31,534 nucleotides of DNA from Gammaproteobacteria bacterium RIFCSPHIGHO2_12_FULL_45_12 (GCA_001801665.1 MGYH01000013.1:51-31584); one strand, 5' to 3'; positions 16,282 to 23,818 are shown, numbered from the stretch's first letter. The notes: generated by a model not told the origin, from the sequence alone. Numbers and translations: made by a program.

Positions 16282-16317
16282 GTGGGCCCATGTATGATTA
16301 AGTCATTGTGGGCTCAC
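16282..16317 (+). terminator. Intercistronic hairpin between YciI-like and acyltransferase genes
   Basis: GTGGGCCCA (16282-16290) and TGGGCTCAC (16309-16317) pair with one mismatch, and an inner ATGA/TCAT stem extends the hairpin. No T-run follows. It could be an attenuator or RNA-processing site that lowers expression of the last two genes. Confidence 0.4.
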
Positions 16318-16332
16318 ATTAGGAGAGTAATG

Positions 16333-17529
16333 ATGATGAGTAAGAGAAATTTAGAGTTAGACAAGCTCAGAGCATTTGCTGTAGTGATGACAATAGTCGT
16401 GCACGCTGTTCGTGTATTTTTTCCCTGGTCTTTTCATCCCGACTACGTTCATGGGTCATCTGTAATGAATATATGGGCTAATAGCTGGACAGGTGTTGAT
16501 CTGTTCTTTGTTATATCAGGATTTATCATCTCTAAAATGATAGTTGAAAAAATAGATGAGCTGAAAAATTCGCCACAAGGTCTTGCTTATTTCGTTAAAA
16601 ATTTCTTTTTAAGGCGTATTTATCGCATATATCCCGTTGCATGGATTGTATTCATGTTTGTGCTGATTTGCGCTGCGTTTTTTAATCAAAGTGGACAATT
16701 TGGCACATTTCAAAATACGATCGAAGCCGGCATATCAATTTTCACCTATACCTTTAATTATTACTTCGCATATGGGTCGTATAAAGCTCTCACGTTATCT
16801 CCATATTGGAGTCTGGCAGTAGAGGAGCAGTTCTATCTGATATTCCCTTTATTCCTAATTTTTACGACTAGTAATCGACAACGCGTTTTGATTTTATTGG
16901 CTGCAATTTTGATGATTACTTTTTTTATTAGGCCATTTTCTAAATTTGAGAGTCTTTTCTTAACGCAATCAAGATGTGATGGCCTGCTATATGGGTGTTT
17001 AGTTTACTATTTATCAATTCAGGCATGGTTCAAGCAATTATTTTCACGCGTTGAGAATAATGTGTTCAGTTCTACGCTGACACTACTACTTGTTTTAGTT
17101 CTATCTAGTGTCACTGCATTAGGGTTTTCTAATAATATTGTCATACCTTTGGCATGCCTAGTTGCATCTGTTTTGGTTGGTTTATCTGCAATGGAGAAAA
17201 ATGTTATTTCTGTTTATACGACACTAAACCCAATATCTGACTACCTCGGTTCTCGTTCTTATAGTCTTTACATTATTCATTTTCCGATGATGACGTGCAC
17301 TCAAGAAATAATGTATCGAGCAAGTCAATATTATCATTTTAAGATCAGTTCAGATTTAACCGTAGCGTACATTTTGTTGGCATCCATGCTAACTATTTTA
17401 GGTGCAGAAATACTTTATCGATATGTGGAGGTTCCATTCATTAAAAAAGGGAGAATATTATTCGGTGCTTCAAATGTTAATGTAAAGCAAGATGAAAAAA
17501 TATTGGGTTTGCAAGGTTCTTTTAATTAA
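16333..17529 (+). CDS. Membrane acyltransferase 3 family protein (OafA/YrhL-like)
   Basis: This 398-residue protein has about ten membrane helices and the acyltransferase-3 signatures: an N-terminal LDKLRAFAVVMTIVVHA with the catalytic-type His, GVDLFFVISGFII, the RRIYRIYP segment and YWSLAVEEQFYLIFP. Such enzymes move acetyl or longer acyl groups across or at the inner membrane onto sugars, lipids or macrolide-like metabolites. The start is set at 16333, seven bases after AGGAG; longer upstream starts would run through a hairpin. In this cluster it may acylate the product or a surface glycan. Confidence 0.88.
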   Translation: MMSKRNLELDKLRAFAVVMTIVVHAVRVFFPWSFHPDYVHGSSVMNIWANSWTGVDLFFVISGFIISKMIVEKIDELKNSPQGLAYFVKNFFLRRIYRIYPVAWIVFMFVLICAAFFNQSGQFGTFQNTIEAGISIFTYTFNYYFAYGSYKALTLSPYWSLAVEEQFYLIFPLFLIFTTSNRQRVLILLAAILMITFFIRPFSKFESLFLTQSRCDGLLYGCLVYYLSIQAWFKQLFSRVENNVFSSTLTLLLVLVLSSVTALGFSNNIVIPLACLVASVLVGLSAMEKNVISVYTTLNPISDYLGSRSYSLYIIHFPMMTCTQEIMYRASQYYHFKISSDLTVAYILLASMLTILGAEILYRYVEVPFIKKGRILFGASNVNVKQDEKILGLQGSFN

Positions 17530-17544
17530 TCAAGAGGTAAATTT

Positions 17545-18357
17545 ATGCCAAATATTCAAATAGAAAAAACAAACTACTATTATGAGCTGCACGGTAACGG
17601 CGATCCAGTGGTTTTAATTAACGGCCTCAAAGCTGATCACACTGGATGGATGCCTGTATTAGACATGCTTGCAAAAGATCATACCGTCCTAGTATTTGAT
17701 AATTTAGGCGCGGGTCAGACCACGGATAATGGAGAGCCATTTAATGTGGAAAAAATGGCTGATGAAACGATGGAACTGGTTAAAAAGCTTGGTCTAGATA
17801 TGCCGCATATAGTTGGACATTCTCTGGGCGGGGCTGTGGCTCAATCGATAGCATATCGATATGCCAATGATATTAAATCTCTCGCATTATGTAATACTTT
17901 TATTAAATTTAACGATGTCTCCAAGTCTGTCTTTACTGCTGTGCTTGATATGCATAAAGCAGGGGATTCACAGGCGAACATTATGAGTAAGATTCTTCCT
18001 TGGGCTTTTTCAGAAGAATTTTTGAGCCCAGAGTTAGAGGAGATCGTTCGTCAGGGCAGTAATGACAATCCCTATCCTCAAACAACACTCGGTTACGAGA
18101 GACAGTTAAATGCCTTATATTCGTTTAACGCCGAACCTTGGGTTAGTTCTATTAGTCTGCCTACACTCATTGTCTCTGCTGAAAAAGACAAGATTGCACT
18201 TCCTTCTGATGCTCAGGAACTTGCTGATCATATAAAAGGCGCTAAGTTGGTTAAACTTAACGCTGGTCATGCATCTCAGGTCGAAAGGCCGGTGGAGTTC
18301 ATCGCTGAATTAATGTCATTCTTTAGTGAGTTGACATGTGCTTATCGTCCATATTAA
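17545..18357 (+). CDS. Alpha/beta hydrolase
   Basis: This 270-residue alpha/beta-hydrolase fold protein has nucleophile elbow GHSLGG (Ser93), acid Asp215 and His242 (NAGHASQVE), and an oxyanion segment NGLKADHTGW. It resembles the PcaD/MenH/lactonase-like group. AGAGGT precedes the ATG. Last gene of the co-directional cluster. Possible roles are thioester release, ester cleavage or hydrolysis of a lactone product. A hairpin follows at 18376. Confidence 0.87.
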   Translation: MPNIQIEKTNYYYELHGNGDPVVLINGLKADHTGWMPVLDMLAKDHTVLVFDNLGAGQTTDNGEPFNVEKMADETMELVKKLGLDMPHIVGHSLGGAVAQSIAYRYANDIKSLALCNTFIKFNDVSKSVFTAVLDMHKAGDSQANIMSKILPWAFSEEFLSPELEEIVRQGSNDNPYPQTTLGYERQLNALYSFNAEPWVSSISLPTLIVSAEKDKIALPSDAQELADHIKGAKLVKLNAGHASQVERPVEFIAELMSFFSELTCAYRPY

Positions 18358-18375
18358 GTGATTCTCTATCATCTC

Positions 18376-18405
18376 TACGCATAGCTATTAATATGGCTAT
18401 GCGTA
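18376..18405. terminator. Bidirectional hairpin between convergent genes
   Basis: TACGCATAGC (18376-18385) and GCTATGCGTA (18396-18405) form a perfect 10-bp stem with a 10-base loop between the hydrolase gene and the minus-strand repressor. There is no clear T-tract on either side, so it may be a weak or factor-assisted terminator. Confidence 0.5.
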
Positions 18406-18413
18406 AGAGAAGG

Positions 18414-19073
18414 TTACTTTGAATGACAAGTTATATTGTGGGTAATTACGCCACGGATACAGTTGCTATCTTGAATTTTGATCATAGGGTATTGTTGGTT
18501 CAGCGGCTTCAGAAATTGTGTTCCACCATCTAAGACATACTGCTTAAAGGTCAACTCTTTTGTTTGAGGTAAGATGGCAATGACAAAATCACCATGCTTA
18601 GGTTTTCTTTCTACATCAATAATAATAATGTCACCGTCATGGAAGCTTTTATCACCGGAGGAGGTGGTCATCGCGTCACCTTTGACACGTAAGGCATACC
18701 AATGCGCTTGATCGGTATAAAAGTGGGGTAAGTGCTCACTGTTTTTAGCTTCGATTATTGTACGGCCATCATGATTTTTTGCCGCCTGCTCCCAAGAAAT
18801 TATAGGGACACGGTTATATACTTTATCTACCTTGGTGTTATTGCTGGGTGTGGCGGCCTTAGTGTCACTCGGGCTTACACCAAACTGCAGCCAAGCAGGG
18901 GTAGTCTTCAACACTGTAGCAATCTTATGAAATTGCGCCAATGGCGGTACACGCCTGCAAGCCAGGTAGTGAGTAACCGCCCCTCGTGTAATGCCAAGCT
19001 TGGCAGCTAGCTCTTCCTGTGTCAGCCCCAGTTCTTTAATGCGCAATCGGATTCTGTTTGCCCATGTGCTCAT
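18414..19073 (-). CDS. XRE/S24-type phage-like repressor (PrpA-like)
   Basis: This 219-residue protein has an N-terminal XRE domain (TQEELAAKLGITRGAVTHYLACRRVP) and a C-terminal S24 domain. The nucleophile position reads KGDAMTTS, with Ala replacing the catalytic Ser (residue 134), while the Lys in LTFKQYVLDG (177) is kept. The start is placed at 19073, which has CCGGA about seven bases upstream; an in-frame ATG at 19112 lies inside an operator and lacks a ribosome binding site. It diverges from a broken Cro-like gene with three operator-like sites between them. In Legionella mobile elements a phage-type repressor (prpA) sits beside lvr and lvh conjugation genes. Confidence 0.85.
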   Translation of the reverse strand: MSTWANRIRLRIKELGLTQEELAAKLGITRGAVTHYLACRRVPPLAQFHKIATVLKTTPAWLQFGVSPSDTKAATPSNNTKVDKVYNRVPIISWEQAAKNHDGRTIIEAKNSEHLPHFYTDQAHWYALRVKGDAMTTSSGDKSFHDGDIIIIDVERKPKHGDFVIAILPQTKELTFKQYVLDGGTQFLKPLNQQYPMIKIQDSNCIRGVITHNITCHSK

Positions 19074-19103
19074 TATGTTTTCCGGCTGTTTTAAGTCTGC
19101 TAA

Positions 19104-19183
19104 CGATACCAAATGTATCGCATTATAACAATGATACTGAAAGTATCAATAAGTATTGACTATATGTATACATATAGTATCAT
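19104..19183. promoter_or_regulatory. Lambda-like divergent control region with three operators
   Basis: Three sites share the pattern xxATAC-N5-GTATCx: CGATAC/GTATCG (19104-19120), TGATAC/GTATCA (19132-19148) and the weaker GTATAC/GTATCA (19166-19182). A leftward promoter for the repressor reads TTGATA (19144-19149) and TATAAT (19122-19127), 16 bases apart, with the second site overlapping its -35. A rightward promoter reads TTGACT (19156-19161) and TATCAT (19178-19183), 16 bases apart, with the third site overlapping its -10. A perfect 20-bp palindrome centred at 19168/19169 fills its spacer. The layout matches a CI/Cro switch. Confidence 0.65.
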
Positions 19184-19191
19184 CTTGGCCC

Positions 19192-19430
19192 ATGAGTTTA
19201 CCTGAATACATTTAAAAGCTAACGAGGCAGCAGGCTGTTCGATTTAGTAACACGTTGATTGCCAAGCTAAAGATCTCTGCGTCATATGCCCGTCATTTGT
19301 GTAACGGTCGTAATGAACTGCCTTCCAGGTATGCGATTGCCATTGACATTTAACCAATGGCGAAGTGCCTCGCTATGTATCAGCGCCTGATCATTACCCT
19401 GTAACAGAATACGAGGACAGCAATGCGTGA
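19192..19430 (+). pseudogene. Broken Cro/YdaS-like small DNA-binding protein gene
   Basis: Reading from ATG 19192 gives MSLPEYI, then an in-frame TAA (19213-19215), then KLTRQQAVRFSNTLIAKLKI and SASYARHLCNGRNELPSRYA, as in Cro/YdaS-type helix-turn-helix proteins. A further stop follows near 19350, but a one-base shift restores TNGEVPRYVSAPDHYPVTEY up to a TGA at 19428-19430. So one nonsense change (AAA to TAA is the simplest) and one base deletion have disabled it. It lies at the Cro position of the switch, about one base after the predicted transcription start, so the intact message would have been leaderless. Confidence 0.7.
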
Positions 19431-19743
19431 ATTTGCAAAAGTGTCACCACAAATATGGACAAGTAATATAGGCCGTAAAATTAAAAATCTTGGAATTGAG
19501 GGGCGTATTGTTTCTTTATATTTGCTTACAAACCCAATGAAGTCGGGCGCTACTGCTGATGAATATAGAGCTGTTATTGCGCGTAAGTACCGTGATTGGC
19601 ATGGCACGGACATGCAAAAATATCTTCGTCCAGCAACACTGTTTAATCCTATTAAATTTGAGCAATACCTCGGTGAATGTGTAGTCATAGAGGAGATTCT
19701 AGGTAGAAAATGCAAAGAAGGATCGCAGAATGAAAGTAAGTAA
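19423..19743 (+). CDS. Small phage replication/conjugation-element protein (lvrA position)
   Basis: This 106-residue protein seems to join two pieces. Residues 1-38 (MREFAKVSPQIW, IEGRIVSLYLLTNP) look like the N-terminus of longer phage-type replication proteins. Residues 42-84 (ADEYRAVIARKYRDWHG, MQKYLRPATLF, KFEQYLGE) look like the C-terminal domain of phage proteins of the Phg_2220_C type. The middle is missing, so it could be an internally deleted relic that remains open. Start ATG has GAGGA upstream. It overlaps the broken cro-like gene and the next gene by a few bases. The place next to the repressor corresponds to lvrA of Legionella vir regions; the identity is not certain. Confidence 0.55.
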   Translation: MREFAKVSPQIWTSNIGRKIKNLGIEGRIVSLYLLTNPMKSGATADEYRAVIARKYRDWHGTDMQKYLRPATLFNPIKFEQYLGECVVIEEILGRKCKEGSQNESK

Positions 19744-19969
19744 AGTTTGTCAGGAGTGTGGAAAAAGATATCCAACGCCACCAAAGCAATGTATGTGCGG
19801 ATGGCATTTTACAATGGAGGTGGAAAGTAATGATCCAGCATTCTGCCAATACTTTTCAAATGGCAGACAATGCGAAGAACTTGGGAGTGTGACATTTAGT
19901 GCCAGAAGTAAAGATTGGTACTGTGGAGATCATGCGAGAATGCTGAGAGAAGAGAGTTTTAAACGGTAA
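19730..19969 (+). CDS. Small zinc-ribbon-like protein (lvrB position)
   Basis: This 79-residue protein has two sets of likely metal ligands: CQEC (7-10) with CMC (21-23), and Cys39, Cys48 and CGDH (65-68). An excellent AAGGA site lies seven bases before the ATG. It overlaps the preceding gene by 14 bases and precedes the virB2 remnant by 17. The order repressor, two small genes, virB2, virB3 recalls prpA-lvrA-lvrB-(lvrC)-lvhB2-lvhB3; a csrA-like lvrC is absent here. Function unknown, possibly regulatory. Confidence 0.6.
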   Translation: MKVSKVCQECGKRYPTPPKQCMCGWHFTMEVESNDPAFCQYFSNGRQCEELGSVTFSARSKDWYCGDHARMLREESFKR

Positions 19970-19986
19970 AACTGAAGGATTTTTTT

Positions 19987-20277
19987 ATGAAGAAAATAAA
20001 GCTTGTTTCTTACTCTTTATTGTTTGCTTCTTCACAGCCTGCTATGGCTAGAGGTGGTGAAACGCCCGTCAGTGAAGGGTTGCGATATATCACTAACGCT
20101 ATGTATGGGGCGACAGGCGTCACCGTTGCAACAATTTCAGTGATGATCGTAGGTTTATTATGCCTTAGTCATTTCCTCAAATGATCTACGCTTGGGTACA
20201 CAATTATGGGTATCTCCATTATTTTCGGTGCTGGGTCTATCGTTGACGGTATTTTATCCCTTGTCGGTAGATATTAA
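19987..20277 (+). pseudogene. virB2: VirB2/TrbC-type pilin gene with in-frame TGA
   Basis: The open part (65 codons, 19987-20184) encodes a signal peptide ending near AMA, then a first membrane helix around VTVATISVMIVGLLCLSHFL. An in-frame TGA at 20182-20184 interrupts it, and the same frame continues as STLGYTIMGISIIFGAGSIV and on to a TAA at 20275-20277, forming the second membrane helix expected of VirB2/TrbC pilins. In homologous proteins a Trp commonly sits at the break, so TGG to TGA is the simplest change. Without readthrough only half a pilin is made. GGA lies seven bases before the start. Confidence 0.75.
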
Positions 20278-20453
20278 TGATGAGTGATGTATACCAGAAA
20301 GAACAAGATTATTTAGCATTGGGATTAACGCGCCCCCCTGTGTTTATGGGCGTTAATCTCAGGATTTTTTTTGGAAATGTCGTTTTGTGCACATTTATTT
20401 GCATAAATGCGCATACTTTATGGGGTGTTCCATTGCTTGTCGTGGTTTTTTAG
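20277..20453 (+). pseudogene. virB3: VirB3-like type IV secretion protein, truncated
   Basis: ATG at 20277 overlaps the virB2 TAA. The 58 codons include GLTRPPVFMGVNLRIFFGN, the conserved N-terminal signature of VirB3, and most of the hydrophobic hairpin (VVLCTFICINAHTLWGVPLL). It stops at TAG 20451-20453, whereas VirB3 proteins are about 90-110 residues. No virB4 or later genes follow; instead the convergent 1098-aa gene begins. The remaining T4SS was lost by deletion or recombination with a breakpoint near 20450. Confidence 0.75.
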
Positions 20454-23400
20454 TTCGACTCTGTCGTTAGAGGCACTCAGGCTTGACGCATGTCTGTTCC
20501 CATACAGGGTGAATGGGCTGTTAGTAACAGAAGCATTGGAGCGGTCGCTTTCTTTGCTTGTCGTTCTGGCCTTAATAGGAATAGGGGAAGAAAGGTGTTG
20601 GGGTTGCTTAAAGGTTTTTGGGATAGTGGGCAGTTTCATAGGGGTGGAAGGCGATGGTGCTTTGTCTGACCTGTGGCCAATGGCCGCGCCTATGCCCGCA
20701 CCCACGCCAATGCAGCCAAGCATGGTACCAATGGCGCCAAAAATGGCACCCGTGATCCCTAGCGTTTGGATGGCAGCAATTAAAGTGAAAAACACAATGG
20801 GGGCGGCTACGCCGCCAGAGAATAAAGCGGCGGCAGCAATGCCGCAGACCACCAAAAAGATACCGAGCCCAATCGCTCCGCCAATCAGTGCTTTCTTTAA
20901 AACGGGATGACGCCCAAAAAAACTTTTTGGGGGAGTGGGTAATGCATTTTCAATCATGATGGCCTCGCTTGGGTGGGAGGATGAAGATGAGCTCTTTTTG
21001 GGAATGGCTATTAATCCTCGTTGAATAGATTGCTGGCTAATATCAATGCTCACGACGCGTTCAGGTAAAGCGTTTAAGCGCAAGCATTCCGTTAAAAATA
21101 AAGGCGTAGGCGGGATGCTCAGATCACGAAGTGCCTGGTACAGTGCTGGGATGCCACCGGATGGTTGCAGTCGGTTTTTGTTTTCGGCATGTTTTTTTAA
21201 AGCAGATAACAGGGCGATGTCATCTGCATTTTGCGGATTTAAAATGATCTCAAGCAAATCGTCTATATTATTTGGAATGTCATAAACCGTCCCATTCTTA
21301 TTGACGACTTTTGATTGAAAGAAACGACAATACTTTTTCCAGTGAGCAACGTTTAAAATGGCGTTTACCAGAATGTGCCGTAAGAAATAAGTGCGTTGCT
21401 GTTCCTGCTCTTTGGTAAGCGAGGTGATGATGTCATTTAACTTTTTGAGCTCAGGTTCTCTCAACGAGGTGATCGCTTCTTCTAGTGTGGTTGGCTTAGG
21501 CGCGTTTGATCTAGAGAGAAACAGGATGCGTTTCAGGGCAGTCTCTGCCATGACATGGCAGATAGCGTAATGATGTTCCACCTCGGCTAACAGTGGCTGG
21601 TTAATGGCCGTGCCTATCGGTAGCTTTGGCAGTTGGCGCGCGTTCGTAATGTCTGACAGGGCTTGCTCGCAAATTTTTTGATATTGTTCAGGTTTTTGAA
21701 GTAATGTCATAACCTCGGTCAGTGTATGCGTGGTTTCAGTTAATGCAGTTGTATTCCGTTTCATTTTCTGGATCGTGTCAGTCAAAAAATCAACGATGTC
21801 AGTGAAAGGTTGCAATCTATTTTTATCAAGCTGGTAAAATGTCATCAGCTTTTGTTCCGCCAAATCAAAGTGTTGAAGTGCGTTATTGTCTTCGCTGCAT
21901 AAATCGGCGTTAGCCTCAAGGATGTGCTGTTTTTTCTTTTCAGCTTCTATGATCAGCTTGTTAAAGTCAGGCCACAATTCATCAATGCCGCCTAAAGAAA
22001 GTTGTTGGAATTGAGCTATAATAGCCTCCCGTTTTTGGCGGATGGTTTCATAAAGCGGGGTTGCGCTTTCTGCTATTTGCGTTGCTTGCTTGCTGAGTTT
22101 AGACATTCTTTGTTTAAGAAGTAGCACCTCTCCATAAATGCTAATATTGTCATGTAAGGCTTGCATGGAGTTGTTAAGCAGACTAACCTGTTGTACACCT
22201 TCAGGGCTAAGTAATTTCTTTGAATTAACTGAAAAGTGATTGCTGTTTAAATTGTTTAAGTCTTTAAACGTTTTAGGGGCAACAGCAAAATTCAGGCCAA
22301 TTTGTTTTTCATGCTTTAACGTGGCCTCCGTAAAGGTGAAGTAAGTATTCTTGTAGGAAACTCTGCTCGCCATGTCAAAAGGCGAGTAACCCAAAATTTT
22401 TTCAAGCTCAGTCCTAAGCTCATTCAGTTTCATATATAGTTTATATGAAAAAGTTTCTTTGATAAGATACATTGTTTTGCTAGGTTCGCACTGATTCGCA
22501 ATGTCATTAACGTAATCGGCAAAGCTATACAAGGGCAGGTCAATGATGGCTTGCCGAGGCTGCCCATTTGCTTGAACCGGTTTTTGAAACATTTCTTCAA
22601 GGGTGGGCAGTGTGCCAATGTCACTCAGCTCTAGAAAATTGCAAATATGGCAGCTAAACTCATCAGCATTTTTTTGATGTAACTGTTCTTTTGAAATGGA
22701 ACCGGCCAGCATTTCTGCGGCGGATGTTCTGTTCCATACGTGAGTTAAATAGTCGCAGCTAATGTCATACATCGCGCGAATAATTTCCTTCTTGATGAAC
22801 AATACCAGCTCGACACTGTTACCAAATTCAAACTGGGTTAAATAGTCAAGCGCGGTATTCGGTAAGTTCTTGATTAATTCATCGACACGTTTTTCCTCAT
22901 CGCTTGGTGTATCCAGCGTGGTGAGCGTTTCCTCTATCGCACCCCGGTACAAGGTCAATCCTGTCGAAGCATATTGCTGAAGGGCGCATAAGTTGTCATT
23001 GGACAGTTGTAGGTTGTCCGTCATCAATCTGTTGATGGCTGCTAAATGGTTTCGTGCTGTCTTTTTGAGTGGTTCCCGTTGTCCTTCAATTTGTTCGGCA
23101 AAAGCGGCACTCATGGTCTGAGCTGACGTGGTAAGCAAGCCATAAATGGTGCCCTTGGGCAGTTCTAATCGGGTATCCATCAGGCGGGCATTGTCGATGG
23201 TTAGTTCAAATGTTTCTTTGGTAAAAAGGGAAAGAGGCTCGCGCTCTGGCAATGGCGGTGGTAAAGGGGCATGGTCTGCTGCATACACGCGGTTGGCCAT
23301 GCCAGTTTTTAAACTTTGTAATTGTGCGTCGCGAGACTCATTGTAAAGCAGCTTGTTATGGAATTCAGGTGGTAATCTCTCCTTTGGGGTGGGAAGATCA

Positions 23401-23714
23401 TAAACGACAGGGAGCGAACTTTCGAAAAACTCCCTCTGAATGGTTATGGTGCGTCTTTCAAAGAGTGTGTGATCTGTCTGAGTGATGAGGCCCAAATAAT
23501 TTGGAAGCGCAGGGTCACTATCACGCTGGATGATGGCTGTCACATAAATGGTGCTGGAAAATTTTTGTGTTTGGGCCCATGCTAAAGCAAATGCTCTTAA
23601 AAATTTATTTTCATCTTCCTTGGTTGCCGGTTTAGGCGTTAACAAACTTAAAACATCGCAATCGAAATAAAGTTTGCACTCACAGTTTCTTTTTGAAATA
23701 GTGATTAGCTTCAT
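20418..23714 (-). CDS. Large helical protein with C-terminal hydrophobic segments (possible Dot/Icm-type effector)
   Basis: This 1098-residue protein is not from a family I recognise. The N-terminal 900 residues are mostly predicted-helical and polar, with coiled-coil-like stretches such as ILEANADLCSEDNNALQHF and TETTHTLTEVMTLLQ. After a poly-Ser linker (KKSSSSSSHPSE) come two glycine/alanine-rich hydrophobic segments (GGAIGLGIFLVVCGIAAAAL and a longer one ending GVGAGIGAAIG), then a Ser/Pro-rich tail. Large helical proteins with a late membrane hairpin are common among Legionella secreted effectors, but that is inference. AGGAGG lies four bases before the start. Its last 12 codons and stop are encoded in the strand opposite the virB3 remnant. 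Confidence 0.75.
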   Translation of the reverse strand: MKLITISKRNCECKLYFDCDVLSLLTPKPATKEDENKFLRAFALAWAQTQKFSSTIYVTAIIQRDSDPALPNYLGLITQTDHTLFERRTITIQREFFESSLPVVYDLPTPKERLPPEFHNKLLYNESRDAQLQSLKTGMANRVYAADHAPLPPPLPEREPLSLFTKETFELTIDNARLMDTRLELPKGTIYGLLTTSAQTMSAAFAEQIEGQREPLKKTARNHLAAINRLMTDNLQLSNDNLCALQQYASTGLTLYRGAIEETLTTLDTPSDEEKRVDELIKNLPNTALDYLTQFEFGNSVELVLFIKKEIIRAMYDISCDYLTHVWNRTSAAEMLAGSISKEQLHQKNADEFSCHICNFLELSDIGTLPTLEEMFQKPVQANGQPRQAIIDLPLYSFADYVNDIANQCEPSKTMYLIKETFSYKLYMKLNELRTELEKILGYSPFDMASRVSYKNTYFTFTEATLKHEKQIGLNFAVAPKTFKDLNNLNSNHFSVNSKKLLSPEGVQQVSLLNNSMQALHDNISIYGEVLLLKQRMSKLSKQATQIAESATPLYETIRQKREAIIAQFQQLSLGGIDELWPDFNKLIIEAEKKKQHILEANADLCSEDNNALQHFDLAEQKLMTFYQLDKNRLQPFTDIVDFLTDTIQKMKRNTTALTETTHTLTEVMTLLQKPEQYQKICEQALSDITNARQLPKLPIGTAINQPLLAEVEHHYAICHVMAETALKRILFLSRSNAPKPTTLEEAITSLREPELKKLNDIITSLTKEQEQQRTYFLRHILVNAILNVAHWKKYCRFFQSKVVNKNGTVYDIPNNIDDLLEIILNPQNADDIALLSALKKHAENKNRLQPSGGIPALYQALRDLSIPPTPLFLTECLRLNALPERVVSIDISQQSIQRGLIAIPKKSSSSSSHPSEAIMIENALPTPPKSFFGRHPVLKKALIGGAIGLGIFLVVCGIAAAALFSGGVAAPIVFFTLIAAIQTLGITGAIFGAIGTMLGCIGVGAGIGAAIGHRSDKAPSPSTPMKLPTIPKTFKQPQHLSSPIPIKARTTSKESDRSNASVTNSPFTLYGNRHASSLSASNDRVELKNHDKQWNTP

Positions 23715-23778
23715 GTTGCCTCCTGCTCTTGTTGTTTGATTTTTTTACATTCCGCATTCCTCGACAAATCATTTAGTA

Positions 23779-23806
23779 ACAATAGACTAAAGTTGTTGTT
23801 TTGCAA
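23779..23806 (-). promoter_or_regulatory. Possible promoter of the 1098-aa gene
   Basis: On the minus strand TTGCAA (-35, 23801-23806) and TATTGT (-10, 23779-23784) are 16 bases apart and about 65 bases before the gene start. Each matches consensus at four of six positions. Confidence 0.3.
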
Positions 23807-23818
23807 ACCCAATCTTGA

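Noticed and set aside
20407..20910. 167-codon ORF on the plus strand
   Set aside because: Antisense shadow of the C-terminal Gly/Ala-rich coding part of the 1098-aa gene; low-complexity Pro/Ala/Met content.
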